51,750 nt of DNA. It comes from Syntrophobacteraceae bacterium (GTDB lineage Bacteria; Desulfobacterota; Syntrophobacteria; Syntrophobacterales; Syntrophobacteraceae). The stretch lies in the NCBI GenBank assembly GCA_031292195.1, contig JARLHP010000289.1:1-51750 (forward strand). The letters are read 5' to 3'. A model generated the notes under the pieces. It ran no database searches, was not told where the DNA came from, and saw only the letters and a program-made list of their open reading frames with translations. This document shows positions 18,161 to 26,596 of this stretch, piece by piece; position 1 is the first letter of the stretch, and every line of letters begins with the position of its first letter. The translations under genes were made by a program, and so were the position numbers.

Positions 18161-18229
18161 CCCTACCCCTTTTGGGAAGATCGGCTCCCGGAAATAGTTG
18201 TTGGGTTTTTCAAAAATCGACCCGGCCAC

Positions 18230-19111
18230 TCAGGCCACTTTCAAAACAATGTACAGGTTGGAGCCGCGAGGATGCTGGTCTGGAAACATGGTTCCAATGT
18301 CTTTGAGCCTCAGCCTGGTTCCGGACTTTACCCCCGGCGGAATGCGCACGGAAATCAGCCTCCCGCCGCCATATTGGGGCAAACTGATTTGCACCGTGTC
18401 GCCTAGAAGCGCCTGGGCAGGCGTGATGCTAAGCTTGTAAGTCATATCCCGGCCGAAAGATTTCCCGCCCCGCCCCGCTACCTGCTGTTGCCCATTGTCA
18501 AGGCCGAAAATCTTCTTCAAGAAATAACCTCCAGCCGCCTTTCCCACTTTTCCAAGAAGGGAAAAGCCGGAAGAAAGCAATTTCCCGGGCTTTAAAGCAT
18601 CCACCTCCGGGTTGCCGGCAGGCCCATAAACATTCTGCTGCCGACCTGGCGGTCTGCGGTAACGGACCACGCGCACCTTGCCCGGTCCGAAGATGAAGCC
18701 CTGGAAAGAAATGTTCTTTCCGCCAAAAAACAAATTATTGATAAAGGCAGGGTCAAACCTGATACCGGCTCGTGCAAACTCTCTTTCCATTTCCTGGAAA
18801 ATATCCTGAGGGCGCCCGCTCCTGAACAAATCCCTTAATATGTCTTCCTGTGAATATCCAAATCCCCGTCCTGCGCCAACTCCGGGCTGATATCCCACCC
18901 GACGGTACTGGTCGTACTGGGACCGTTTGTCACTATCGGAAAGCACGCCGTAGGCTTCATTTATTTTCTTGAAGCGTTCTTCCGCCCCGGCATCGCCTGG
19001 ATTTCTGTCGGGATGAGTCTCCAGGGCAAGCTTTCGATAGGCTTTCTTTATCTCTTCGGGGGAGGCCTCGGGTGAAATGCTCAGTATCTGGTAGTAATCT
19101 AAATTTGACAT
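18230..19111 (-). CDS. DnaJ-type co-chaperone without zinc finger (CbpA-like)
   Basis: A protein of about 293 residues with an N-terminal J domain (HPD at 33-35; DYYQIL start), a Gly/Phe-rich linker ([10 protein letters not shown]) and a C-terminal substrate-binding barrel ([29 protein letters not shown]). The four CxxCxGxG zinc repeats of true DnaJ are missing, so it is a class II, CbpA-like Hsp40. The start is uncertain: ATG 19111 gives the family N-terminus, while GTG 19138 would add nine residues but lies very near the transcription start. It heads the operon with copZ and copA, 69 bases apart; a link to copper-damaged proteins is inference. Confidence 0.85.
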   Translation of the reverse strand: MSNLDYYQILSISPEASPEEIKKAYRKLALETHPDRNPGDAGAEERFKKINEAYGVLSDSDKRSQYDQYRRVGYQPGVGAGRGFGYSQEDILRDLFRSGRPQDIFQEMEREFARAGIRFDPAFINNLFFGGKNISFQGFIFGPGKVRVVRYRRPPGRQQNVYGPAGNPEVDALKPGKLLSSGFSLLGKVGKAAGGYFLKKIFGLDNGQQQVAGRGGKSFGRDMTYKLSITPAQALLGDTVQISLPQYGGGRLISVRIPPGVKSGTRLRLKDIGTMFPDQHPRGSNLYIVLKVA

Positions 19112-19161
19112 CAAGATCTCGATCTCTCTCCTGTTCACCGCTGTTTTGACATATTTATTAA

Positions 19162-19190
19162 AATATAGAACTAAAAAGACAGAATATCAA
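19162..19190 (-). promoter_or_regulatory. Promoter of the dnaJ-like/copZ/copA operon
   Basis: On the minus strand, TTGATA (19190-19185), a 17-base spacer and TATATT (19167-19162) form a strong sigma-70-like promoter in AT-rich DNA. The 17-base spacing is normal. This argues against a CueR-type 19-base promoter. Confidence 0.65.
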
Positions 19191-19341
19191 CAACCAGAAC
19201 GACGCCGCTCAGTTGACCCCGGGGTATCGGGAAACGAGAGGAGCAAGGGTGCGTGGAGCGGTTTTTCCCCGCTCCACGCCGACACAGTCTTCCCGCGTGC
19301 CCCTTGTTCGGTCAAAAAACTGGAAGGGGTCCAAAAGAGGG

Positions 19342-19370
19342 TTGCCAAAACGAGGAGCCTTCTCTATAAT
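19342..19370 (+). promoter_or_regulatory. Promoter of tRNA-Leu(GAG)
   Basis: TTGCCA (19342-19347), a 17-base spacer and a perfect TATAAT (19365-19370) lie 11 bases before the tRNA. The match and position leave little doubt. Confidence 0.85.
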
Positions 19371-19381
19371 GCCCAAACATT

Positions 19382-19464
19382 GCCGAAGTGGTGGAACTTG
19401 GTAGACACGCCATCTTGAGGGGGTGGTGGGGAGACCCGTGCCGGTTCGAGTCCGGCCTTCGGCA
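19382..19464 (+). tRNA. tRNA-Leu, anticodon GAG
   Basis: A class II tRNA. The acceptor gccgaag (19382-19388) pairs with cttcggc (19457-19463), with discriminator A19464. The anticodon stem ccatc/ggtgg encloses the loop ttgaggg with anticodon GAG at 19417-19419, reading CUC and CUU. CCA is not encoded (cttatc follows), in contrast to the tRNA-Leu at 8204. Confidence 0.95.
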
Positions 19465-20070
19465 CTTATCGCGAGTTCCTCAAAAACACGACTGCTTGCC
19501 GTTACAGCTCCAACCCGGATTTAATTCTTTATCACTAAGAGCATTTGCTTGCCGCAAGCTTGCTTCATCGCCATATCCAACAAAAAATTTCAATAATGGG
19601 ACTCCCGACGTCGGAATCGCCCCTTGGTTCCGCTTGCCATCGAATCCCAACGTTTATGAACGTCTGCAGGCGGCATGCAATCGATGCTATGGCTCTGGAG
19701 GAAATCAAGCCCAGTTTGGACGTCCCGAATAGCTGTGATCTGGGGACTCCAAACGACGGCTTGATTTGCATGAGGCTTCCGCGTGGTGAAAAGAGGGTGA
19801 GGCGGCAGGACACATGGCGGCATGGGGCAAGCCCGCGTGTCCGGCCGGATTGTAAGGCTTTCGTAAAGGGATCGCCACCATTCGGGAGGACCGGACACTT
19901 AACAAATCTTCACTTGAATCACGGGCCATTAATGTGCTAAATATGGCCACAGCTTTATGATGGTTGCGGTTTTGGGCGTCTTGCACTCTCTTTAACAGGG
20001 ACAAAATAGCGCACTGCCCAAAATGCCAGTCCAAGTGGGAGAGAAGGCTTTTCACAAATACACATACCCC
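19465..20070. other. Region without a convincing gene downstream of a tRNA
   Basis: About 600 bases follow tRNA-Leu. Frames of up to 131 codons exist on both strands, but they have no ribosome binding sites or recognisable domains and their composition looks random. No integrase fragment and no repeat of the tRNA 3' end is seen, so a tRNA-integrated element is not supported. Confidence 0.45.
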
Positions 20071-20113
20071 GCTGAAATAATGATATATTTTGTGTCACGC
20101 CCATTATTTCGGC
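20071..20113. repeat. Inverted repeat upstream of the secreted protein gene
   Basis: gctgaaataatg (20071-20082) and cattatttcggc (20102-20113) are complementary at 11 of 12 positions around a 19-base AT-rich spacer. It lies 100 bases before the start of the gene at 20213. It could be an operator or an mRNA hairpin. Confidence 0.55.
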
Positions 20114-20212
20114 TTCCATGCAGCTGAGTGTGTATTCAAAATTTCAATTACCCCAATTTTATAAAATGAAGGCAAACCGAGTTCTGTCAACCGTTAAAAG
20201 AGGTCATCGAAA

Positions 20213-20722
20213 ATGAGGAAACTACTAGCACTGCTCGCGACAACTGTTTGCATGTTTTCCTATTGCGGAATGAACGCATTTGGCCAACAGGCCTCCTACT
20301 ACTACTTCGTGGGGGCCACCTCTACCAAGACCACCGGGTTAATCAAGGGCGGTCTGGCTGGTATGAACAACCTGTGCCGCTCGCAGTTTAACAAGGAGAC
20401 GCATATGTGCAGTGCGGACGAGTTTTTCTCATCCGCGCCTACTGCCGCCAATAATAAAGTGGTGGTATGGATCCAGCCGGCTCTTCACGGCTGTGTGTAC
20501 AATGGGTCCGCGATTATGTGTCAAGAGGGCGGTTCATCCTCTTTTGTACCCGCGACCAATGCGGCCTTGGCTTGCCAGAACGGAGGCAACCCGTGGACCT
20601 CAAATTCTGCGACAAACAACGGCACCAGCGCGGCCTTCACTACCGCAACAGGCTTCCAGCTGGATACCTCGACGGCCTGCAACGAGTCTCATCCCGTAGC
20701 GTGCTGCGCTCCGGCCGATTAA
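20213..20722 (+). CDS. Secreted cysteine-rich protein, function unknown
   Basis: A 169-residue protein with a clear signal peptide (MRKLLALLATTVCMFSYCG, cleavage near AFGQQA). The mature part has about nine Cys, including a terminal ACC pair, so several disulfides in the periplasm or outside the cell are likely. The order NLCRSQF..HMCSADEF..W..C..HPVACC resembles a small lectin- or tail-fibre-like module found scattered in proteobacterial exported proteins, but I cannot name the family. A weak ribosome binding site (agaggtcatcgaa) precedes the ATG. It stands alone between tRNA-Leu and selC in AT-richer DNA, with an inverted repeat upstream and a hairpin downstream, which suggests acquisition. 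Confidence 0.75.
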   Translation: MRKLLALLATTVCMFSYCGMNAFGQQASYYYFVGATSTKTTGLIKGGLAGMNNLCRSQFNKETHMCSADEFFSSAPTAANNKVVVWIQPALHGCVYNGSAIMCQEGGSSSFVPATNAALACQNGGNPWTSNSATNNGTSAAFTTATGFQLDTSTACNESHPVACCAPAD

Positions 20723-20781
20723 TGACCATCAACGCAGTGTGAATCCTTATATTTTTGAATCGTGAATCGGGGCCGCCCAAA

Positions 20782-20822
20782 GCCGCCGAGAATGGGTCCG
20801 ATCAAGACCCGTCCGAGGCGGC
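20782..20822 (+). terminator. Hairpin after the secreted protein gene
   Basis: gccgcc..gggtc pairs with gaccc..ggcggc across a cgatcaa loop, 60 bases after the stop codon. A short tttt lies nine bases beyond. The rest of 20723-21126 holds no gene I can support. Confidence 0.5.
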
Positions 20823-21126
20823 CTAAAGCGGCTTTTCAACGCCGGTAAGCCACAAAGATCAACCATTGTTGCCTTGCGCCCGCCAATAGATTTTCCTTCG
20901 GCTTCGCCGAGCCCAATTCTTCGAACCGCTAATCGCGGCGAGCATAACATGTGAAACCGCTGACGGCAAAAGAGAGACCGGTGGAACACTCCGGCCAAGT
21001 TTCGTATTATGCGGATAAAGCGCTTGAGAGCAAACAGAGCGACCTGCGATTAGGACAAAAAGGGCTTCATCCCACATTCGGGGACAGGAAAGGATGCTGG
21101 ACGATTTTGAAAAGTTTTTTTGAAGT

Positions 21127-21225
21127 TGGCGGAAGCGCATGGGAATCGAACCCACCTGGGAACGCCTTCACGCCCCCACACCGGATTTGAAGTCCGGGAG
21201 CCCCACCAGTGAGCTTGGCGCTTCC
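21127..21225 (-). tRNA. selC: Selenocysteine tRNA, anticodon UCA
   Basis: A 96-nt body plus encoded CCA (complement of 21127-21129) and discriminator G. The long acceptor (ggaagcgc with gcgcttcc, 8 bp), the long variable arm and the anticodon loop cttcaaa with anticodon TCA (complement of 21188-21190) are all tRNA-Sec features. The T arm gggttcgattccc is intact. It shows that the host decodes UGA as selenocysteine with SelA, SelB and SelD, which are not in this window. I found no in-frame UGA gene here that is clearly a selenoprotein. Confidence 0.95.
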
Positions 21226-21235
21226 AAAGACGACT

Positions 21236-21264
21236 AATATATATCGACTCGGCTAATTTCACAA
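21236..21264 (-). promoter_or_regulatory. Promoter of selC
   Basis: On the minus strand, TTGTGA (21264-21259), a 17-base spacer and TATATT (21241-21236) lie 11 bases before the tRNA 5' end. Confidence 0.6.
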
Positions 21265-21471
21265 TGATTTGCTTGCCTGCCCTCCAATCATTCTTTCAGT
21301 CCATCCTGAAAGATCCTCTTCAGACCTGGCTCCAGCGCCACTTTGCGAAGAATCAAAATATAACCGCCCGGCTCCGACTTATGTGGAACATCGCTAAGGC
21401 GGAGCGGACCATATCAGTCTCCAGCCGCCATGCTCCGTCGCCTCGCCTAAGACCGACAGCCCCAAGCCGAT

Positions 21472-22392
21472 TTACGAGATTATAGAGGCAAGGTTTAGCT
21501 TATCGAGCAGGGTGGTCACCTGGAGGGCCGCCTGGAAAGCGGTCTGGGCCGTCGAGAGTTTGACGGTGGCCGCAGCGACATCTGTATCCTGGTAGTTGGA
21601 CAGGACCCCTTTCTCGTTGGTCAACATGGTGTTGAGGGCCGTTTGCTGGTTGGTGAGGCCGGACATCGTGGTCCCGATCGTGGTCAGTTGATTGTTGACC
21701 TGGTTGAAATCGTTACCCAGTGTCGTAAAAGAGTTGCCGATCTGCGCGGAATCCCCGCTGCTCAAGGCCTGCTGGAGGTCATAGATGTCCTTGAGCATAT
21801 TGCTGCCGCCGGCGGTTGTGGTGCTGCCGCCGAAAACGGCGTCGCCGGCCAGGTTCACGGCGGTCGTTCCCCCGCCCGAAACGCCGCTCACGCTTGTTTT
21901 GACGCCTATTGCAGACGAGTTTCCGTTGTAGGTGACGTCGCCGGTGGTGGAGTCCATGGAGAACGGCTGCGTATCGGTCGCCGTGCCTGAAAAGATATAC
22001 TGGCCGTTATATTGCGCATTGGCAAGTACCATCGCCTGCTGCAGAATCCCGCCCGCCTCGGAGGCAAACGTCGCGCTTTGGCTCTGTCCCACCGCGCTGG
22101 TGGCCGACTCGGCCACAGACTTCGCCTGGGTGAGCAGGGTGGAAAACTGGCTGAGAGCCGACTCCGTGGCATTGCCCCACCCGGTGGCGAAATTGACGTT
22201 GCTTAGGAACGAGTTGTATTCGCGCAAGGTCTGAGTGGTATTCATGGCCTGGGACCAGGAGTAGGGGTTGTCGGAGGCCGCATTCAGCTGTTTTCCGGAG
22301 GAAATCTGCTGCGAAAGCGTGTTGATCTGGTCCTGCTGGTCGTTCAGGTTCAGCAGGGTCTCATCGGTGCTCATACCCAGGGTGATTCGCAT
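21472..22392 (-). CDS. flgL: Hook-filament junction protein FlgL (HAP3)
   Basis: A 306-residue flagellin-like protein that joins hook-junction protein FlgK to the filament outside the cell. The N-terminal coiled-coil domain (TLSQQISSGKQLNAASDNP, about 27-45) and the C-terminal helix (AQTAFQAALQVTTLLDKLNL) are typical. The middle is Gly/Thr/Ser-rich. It is the last gene of the flgF-to-flgL operon and starts 12 bases after flgK with GGAGAAAACC before the ATG. Confidence 0.95.
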   Translation of the reverse strand: MRITLGMSTDETLLNLNDQQDQINTLSQQISSGKQLNAASDNPYSWSQAMNTTQTLREYNSFLSNVNFATGWGNATESALSQFSTLLTQAKSVAESATSAVGQSQSATFASEAGGILQQAMVLANAQYNGQYIFSGTATDTQPFSMDSTTGDVTYNGNSSAIGVKTSVSGVSGGGTTAVNLAGDAVFGGSTTTAGGSNMLKDIYDLQQALSSGDSAQIGNSFTTLGNDFNQVNNQLTTIGTTMSGLTNQQTALNTMLTNEKGVLSNYQDTDVAAATVKLSTAQTAFQAALQVTTLLDKLNLASIIS

Positions 22393-22404
22393 GGTTTTCT
22401 CCGA

Positions 22405-23703
22405 CTACTGGACCATATTGATAACAGTGTTCATCAGGGTCGAGGTCGTCTGGACGACTTTGGCCGCAGCCTGGTAGATCTGCTGGTACTTCATGATGTT
22501 AACCAGTTCCTCGTCTATGGAAACCCCGGAAAGCGACTGCTGCTGGCTCTGCAATTCCGATTTGAGCGAATCGTAGTATGTCTGGTTGTTGTTCGCATTC
22601 TGGGTATCGGCGCCTATCGTCTGCTGAATGGAGCCAAGGTATTGCTGCAGTGTGGAGGAGGGCTGGCCGGGATCGGTGGTGAACTGGACCGTCTGGTCCT
22701 GGAGCGCGGACATGGACTGCGCGACGCTAGACACTGTATCGGAACTCTGGCCGCTCAAAAAACCGGAATTGGCCGCGATCGTGGATGCGTCGGTCCCGCT
22801 GAAAACATCGGGTAGCGAGGAAGCCGTGGTGACTTTGTTGACCTCGGTTATGAGAGTTCCGGCAAAGTAATCGAACTGGTTCATATAGCCGGCCAGATCG
22901 CTTTGGGCCGTCAAAAGTCCTCCGAGCTGACCGCCGCTGAACCCCGAGCTGTCGGTGATAAGCGTGGGAGGATCCGCACCGTTAATCAGGTTCACCGTGC
23001 TGTTGTTTTGAACAGTGTCGACATTCACGCTCCCGTTGGAATTGGTGGAAAAGGAGACGGGAATGAGCTTTGCCAGACTGTCCATCGCCGCGTATCTTTG
23101 GTCTATCAGATCGTTTGGCTGGGCTACGGCGCTCGATTTGAGGATATCGGTATTGAGCTGGGATATCTGGTTTATGAGCGTGTTGGCCTGGTCGACCGTA
23201 TCGCTGATCTGGCCGGAAAACTGACTGTTGATCTGGCTAAGCTGGGAGTAGGTGGAACTTATGGAGCTTGCCAGGTTTTGGGCCGCGGAGTCGACGCCTG
23301 TCTGCTGGGAGGTCCCCGTGGGGTTTTGAGCCAGTGTGCTCCAGGAATCGAAAAAATTCCCCAGGGCCTGCGAAATCCCGTTGCTGCCCGAATCCGATGC
23401 GGTCGCCTGAATGGAGGTCAGTTGAGAGGCAAGGCTCGTGTACTGCGAATCACTGCCGGTGGCGTTCATCAACTGCTGTTCGAGATAATTGTCCCGCGTC
23501 TGGGTGATGGTTTTGATGGATGCTCCGGCGCCCATCCAGCCGTGTAGAGTGGAGATCGCAGGGTTTTCCACCTGCACCGCGGTCTGCCGCGCATACCCGG
23601 TCGTATTGGCGTTTGAGATATTATTGGAAGCCGTCGCCAGTTCAGTCTGAGTGTTCATCAGGGTCTGTTCGGCGGTATTTAGCACCAGGGCCAGGCTAGC
23701 CAT
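22405..23703 (-). CDS. flgK: Hook-filament junction protein FlgK (HAP1)
   Basis: A 432-residue protein, shorter than the roughly 550 of enteric FlgK because the variable central domain is reduced. The N-terminal rod/hook signature LATASNNISNANTTGYARQ lies at about 22-40. The C-terminal helix contains SIDEELVNIMKYQQIYQAAAKV, also diagnostic. It is exported by the flagellar type III system with the chaperone FlgN, whose gene ends three bases upstream; the flgK ribosome binding site (GGGAGG) lies inside the flgN end. Confidence 0.95.
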   Translation of the reverse strand: MASLALVLNTAEQTLMNTQTELATASNNISNANTTGYARQTAVQVENPAISTLHGWMGAGASIKTITQTRDNYLEQQLMNATGSDSQYTSLASQLTSIQATASDSGSNGISQALGNFFDSWSTLAQNPTGTSQQTGVDSAAQNLASSISSTYSQLSQINSQFSGQISDTVDQANTLINQISQLNTDILKSSAVAQPNDLIDQRYAAMDSLAKLIPVSFSTNSNGSVNVDTVQNNSTVNLINGADPPTLITDSSGFSGGQLGGLLTAQSDLAGYMNQFDYFAGTLITEVNKVTTASSLPDVFSGTDASTIAANSGFLSGQSSDTVSSVAQSMSALQDQTVQFTTDPGQPSSTLQQYLGSIQQTIGADTQNANNNQTYYDSLKSELQSQQQSLSGVSIDEELVNIMKYQQIYQAAAKVVQTTSTLMNTVINMVQ

Positions 23704-23706
23704 CTT

Positions 23707-24156
23707 TCAAACCTCCCGTTGGAAGGTAATTCCGCTTGGAGGCCGCAGGGAGGAGGCCCCCTCCCTGCCGGCCCGACTGTATCCCGCGGGCAATAGGATG
23801 GATTGAAGATCCCGCCAGTAGGATAGAGACCTTTTTATGAAAACTTCATTGGCCGCGTTGAGCCTGCTGATTTCAGCAAGAAGCGTTTTGAAGGAGTCCG
23901 AAACCGTTAAAGAGCCCGGGCCGGCCTCTTTGGCCGATCTCAATTGCCACCCCAATTCGTTTACCAGGTACTCTTTTTTGGGAAGGAGCGCCAGCAGTTC
24001 GGGGGCTGAAAATTTTTTCAGGATTATCTCCTCCGCCCTCAGAGCCTCGAGAAGTTCCCGGGCGGTGGCCAGGAAGTCCGAATCCGGGCGCCCGTTCTCA
24101 CAAGGGGGCGCCCCGGGCTGGATTAGGTTTTGAAATGGCAGAGCGGCCGGTTCCAT
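23707..24156 (-). CDS. flgN: Flagellar export chaperone FlgN
   Basis: A 149-residue, mostly helical cytoplasmic protein predicted to hold FlgK and FlgL before export. The sequence is poorly conserved in this family. The call rests on the helical pattern (LEALRAEEIILKKFSAPEL; LLPKKEYLVNELGW) and on its place directly before flgK. AAGGAG precedes the ATG. The usual neighbour flgM (anti-sigma-28) is not between flgJ and flgN; the gap to flgJ is only about 60 bases. Confidence 0.85.
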   Translation of the reverse strand: MEPAALPFQNLIQPGAPPCENGRPDSDFLATARELLEALRAEEIILKKFSAPELLALLPKKEYLVNELGWQLRSAKEAGPGSLTVSDSFKTLLAEISRLNAANEVFIKRSLSYWRDLQSILLPAGYSRAGREGASSLRPPSGITFQREV

Positions 24157-24214
24157 AACGCTCGACTCCTTATTTTAAAAAAAAACAAGCTCAGCGCAGA
24201 ACCCTCCGAACTTA

Positions 24215-24592
24215 CTATTCGGCGGATTTCTTCGACTTATTTAAAGAGATCTGCGACGAGACGGTTTTTTGCGCTTCAACCGCGGCGCCGGGCTGTTTGC
24301 CGGCCCCATCTTTTTTCTCCATACGGCCCAACTGAGAATAGAGCGAATCCCCGAGCCCCAGGGTGCCGGAGTGTGCGATCACTTTGGACACCTGCTCGTA
24401 GAGCATGTCCTGGTAAACACCGCTCGCCAAACTGGGCTCATCGCCACCCGAGTATCCCTCGCGCATGGTTTTCATCATGTAGGAAATCATTATCCCGGAG
24501 AAATCCTGGCAACTGTCCCGCACCCGTTTTTCCTTCAGATCGGCTTTCCCGGAAGTATCGGCCCCTGAGGCCGCGCTAACCCTGGATTCCAT
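24215..24592 (-). CDS. flgJ: Rod-binding protein, N-terminal FlgJ domain only
   Basis: A protein of about 125 residues with the rod-binding/scaffold domain of FlgJ (KRVRDSCQDFSGIMISYMMK; YQDMLYEQVSKVIA). The muramidase domain of enteric FlgJ is absent, as is common outside gammaproteobacteria, so a separate transglycosylase must open the wall. ATG 24592 has AAAGGGGG before it. An alternative GTG at 24637 overlaps the flgI stop (TAGTG) and would add 15 residues, but it has no clear ribosome binding site. Confidence 0.88.
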   Translation of the reverse strand: MESRVSAASGADTSGKADLKEKRVRDSCQDFSGIMISYMMKTMREGYSGGDEPSLASGVYQDMLYEQVSKVIAHSGTLGLGDSLYSQLGRMEKKDGAGKQPGAAVEAQKTVSSQISLNKSKKSAE

Positions 24593-24636
24593 GAAAACCC
24601 CCTTTACCGCCGCCTCCGGCGCGGCGAGCCGGTTCA

Positions 24637-25752
24637 CTAGATTATCTGCAATTCCGCGCTCATCGCTCCCGAGGCCTTGATTGCCTCCAGGATATTGATA
24701 AGGTCGAGAGGCGTTGCCCCTATGGCGTTCAGACCCGACACCACCTGCCCTATTGTCACGCCCCCGCCGATAACCGCCAGGTGAGCCTTCTGCTGCTGCA
24801 CTTTGATGCCCGTGCGCGGCACGACTGTAGTCTTGCCGTTGCTGAACGGAAGGGGCTGGGAAACGGTGGGTTTTTCCGTAATCTGGACAGTAAGGCTTCC
24901 ATGAGCCACGGCGCAGGGCGCTATCCTGACGTTTTGTCCCATAACGATCGTGCCGGTCCTTTCGTCGATTACCACTTTGGCAATAACGTCCGGGGTCACC
25001 TCCAGGTTCTCCACCTTGGAGATGAGGTTTACCGTATCATTTTGATCCGAGGGCGGCACTTCGAGTCTGATCGTCCCGGCGTCCACCGGCCGCGCCGCCG
25101 CTTGGGGAATGGCCCTGGAAATGGCCTGAGCCATTTTTTGGGCGGTTGTGAAATCGGGAGTCCTGAGCACCAGGTCCAGCGTATGCAAACCATTGTACCT
25201 GACCGAAACTTCCTTTTCGATTGTCCCTCCGCTGGTTATCAACCCGACAGTGGGATGGTTTTGCTGCACGCTGCTCCCGCTCTGGCCGGAGGCCGCAAAG
25301 CCACCGATGGAGAGCGGACCCTGGGCGACGGCGTAAACCTTTCCGTCCGAACCTTTTAGCTGCGTCATGAGAAGGGTTCCCCCTCCCAGGCTGGTGGCGT
25401 CTCCTATGGAGGAAGCCTGTACGTCTATCCTCGAGCCGACCCTGGAAAAAGCCGGCAGCCTGCCGGTCACCATGACGGCCGCCACATTTTTCAGAGTCGT
25501 CTTGGTCGGATCCATCTGGATGCCCATGTTGTTCAACAGGTTCTGCAGGGTGTAGATGGTGAACGGCGTGCTGGTGTCGTCACCGGTATTTTTCAGGCCC
25601 ACGACCAGGCCGTAGCCTATAAGATCGTTGGACCGGTCGCCCAGAAAGTAGGCGATGTCCTTTATCCTGGCCGACCTGGCCGCGCCGGCTGAAAGCAGAA
25701 GCACCAACACCGTGCTCGTTATGACTGCCGCCACTCGTCCCTTGTTTGTCAT
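24637..25752 (-). CDS. flgI: Flagellar P-ring protein FlgI
   Basis: A 371-residue periplasmic protein that polymerises around the rod in the peptidoglycan layer. A signal peptide (VLVLLLSAGAARSA) is followed by the near-invariant RIKDIAYFLGDRSNDLIGYGLVVGL region (about 29-53) and the C-terminal IGATPLDLINILEAIKASGAM. It sits between flgH and flgJ, the usual order. It implies a two-membrane envelope. Confidence 0.97.
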   Translation of the reverse strand: MTNKGRVAAVITSTVLVLLLSAGAARSARIKDIAYFLGDRSNDLIGYGLVVGLKNTGDDTSTPFTIYTLQNLLNNMGIQMDPTKTTLKNVAAVMVTGRLPAFSRVGSRIDVQASSIGDATSLGGGTLLMTQLKGSDGKVYAVAQGPLSIGGFAASGQSGSSVQQNHPTVGLITSGGTIEKEVSVRYNGLHTLDLVLRTPDFTTAQKMAQAISRAIPQAAARPVDAGTIRLEVPPSDQNDTVNLISKVENLEVTPDVIAKVVIDERTGTIVMGQNVRIAPCAVAHGSLTVQITEKPTVSQPLPFSNGKTTVVPRTGIKVQQQKAHLAVIGGGVTIGQVVSGLNAIGATPLDLINILEAIKASGAMSAELQII

Positions 25753-25767
25753 ACGCCCTCGCTACGC

Positions 25768-26577
25768 TCAGAAAGGTGAAATGACGTCCCAGACCTGCTC
25801 AAGCCATCCTGGTTTCTGATGCTGAGAGACCGGACCTTTTCCGAGCATGAAAATCTTGGCCTCAGCCACGTCCTGTGAAAGAACGGTATTGTTGTTTGTA
25901 ATATCTACCGGGCGGACCACCCCTTCGAGCACGATCTGCTGAAGTTCGTCGTTTACCTTCGTCCACCGTGAGCCTCGAATGACAAGGTTGGCGTTGGGCA
26001 AAACAGCCACGACCGTTGCGGTCATGTAGGCCGAAACCGTATCGGTGCGACTGGTCGAACCGTCCCCCTTGAAGGTCTTATTAAATGAAGTGTTGTAAGG
26101 ACCAAAAGAAAACGAGCCCTTGGGGCTGGCGATCCCGGCGGCCCCCACGCCAACCCCTGCAAAGCCGATGCTGCCCTGGGATGTCGAGGCCTTGTTTGCC
26201 GTTGTGGTAGCCGCGTTTGTCCCCGAGGAGTTTTCGCTCACGGTTATGGTCACCAGGTCCCCTACCCTGTGGGCTTTGATGTCTGAAAAAAGCGAGTTGT
26301 CGCCCGAATTCCAAAGAGAACCGGTGGGAGCAAGGGAAGCCGGGGGAGAGCCTGCCGGCGGCAGAGGCTGCGGGCTGGACATGAGTGTTGGAGGCGCAAG
26401 GGGAGACTTGGGCGCCTTTTCGGCCTGCATCGACGCGCAGCCGCAAACAAGCAGGAGGATCATCGCGGCGGCCCCGAAGCGAGCGGCGTAGCGCAACGCA
26501 GTATAGTCCCTCGCGCCAAGACTCGTAAAAATATCCATTCTCATTCTTCTTCCATTCTCAGGCATCTTCGCCCCCAT
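25768..26577 (-). CDS. flgH: Flagellar L-ring lipoprotein FlgH
   Basis: An outer-membrane lipoprotein that forms the L ring. The lipobox is LLVCGC at about residue 45, which is far in, so a later start is likely: ATG codon 12 (26544) has GGAAGAAGA before it. After the lipidated Cys come a Pro-rich linker, the conserved SLFSDIKAHRVGDLVTITV stretch and the C-terminal GVVRPVDITNNNTV segment. It lies 19 bases after flgA. Confidence 0.95.
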   Translation of the reverse strand: MGAKMPENGRRMRMDIFTSLGARDYTALRYAARFGAAAMILLLVCGCASMQAEKAPKSPLAPPTLMSSPQPLPPAGSPPASLAPTGSLWNSGDNSLFSDIKAHRVGDLVTITVSENSSGTNAATTTANKASTSQGSIGFAGVGVGAAGIASPKGSFSFGPYNTSFNKTFKGDGSTSRTDTVSAYMTATVVAVLPNANLVIRGSRWTKVNDELQQIVLEGVVRPVDITNNNTVLSQDVAEAKIFMLGKGPVSQHQKPGWLEQVWDVISPF

Positions 26578-26596
26578 CCCGACCGCTGCCGCCTCG

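Noticed and set aside
19545-19940. 131-codon frame after tRNA-Leu
   Set aside because: No ribosome binding site, no domain and no consistent codon bias; an opposite frame of similar length overlaps it.
19382-20113. tRNA-Leu(GAG) as the attachment site of an integrated element
   Set aside because: No duplicate of the tRNA 3' end and no integrase gene is visible downstream.
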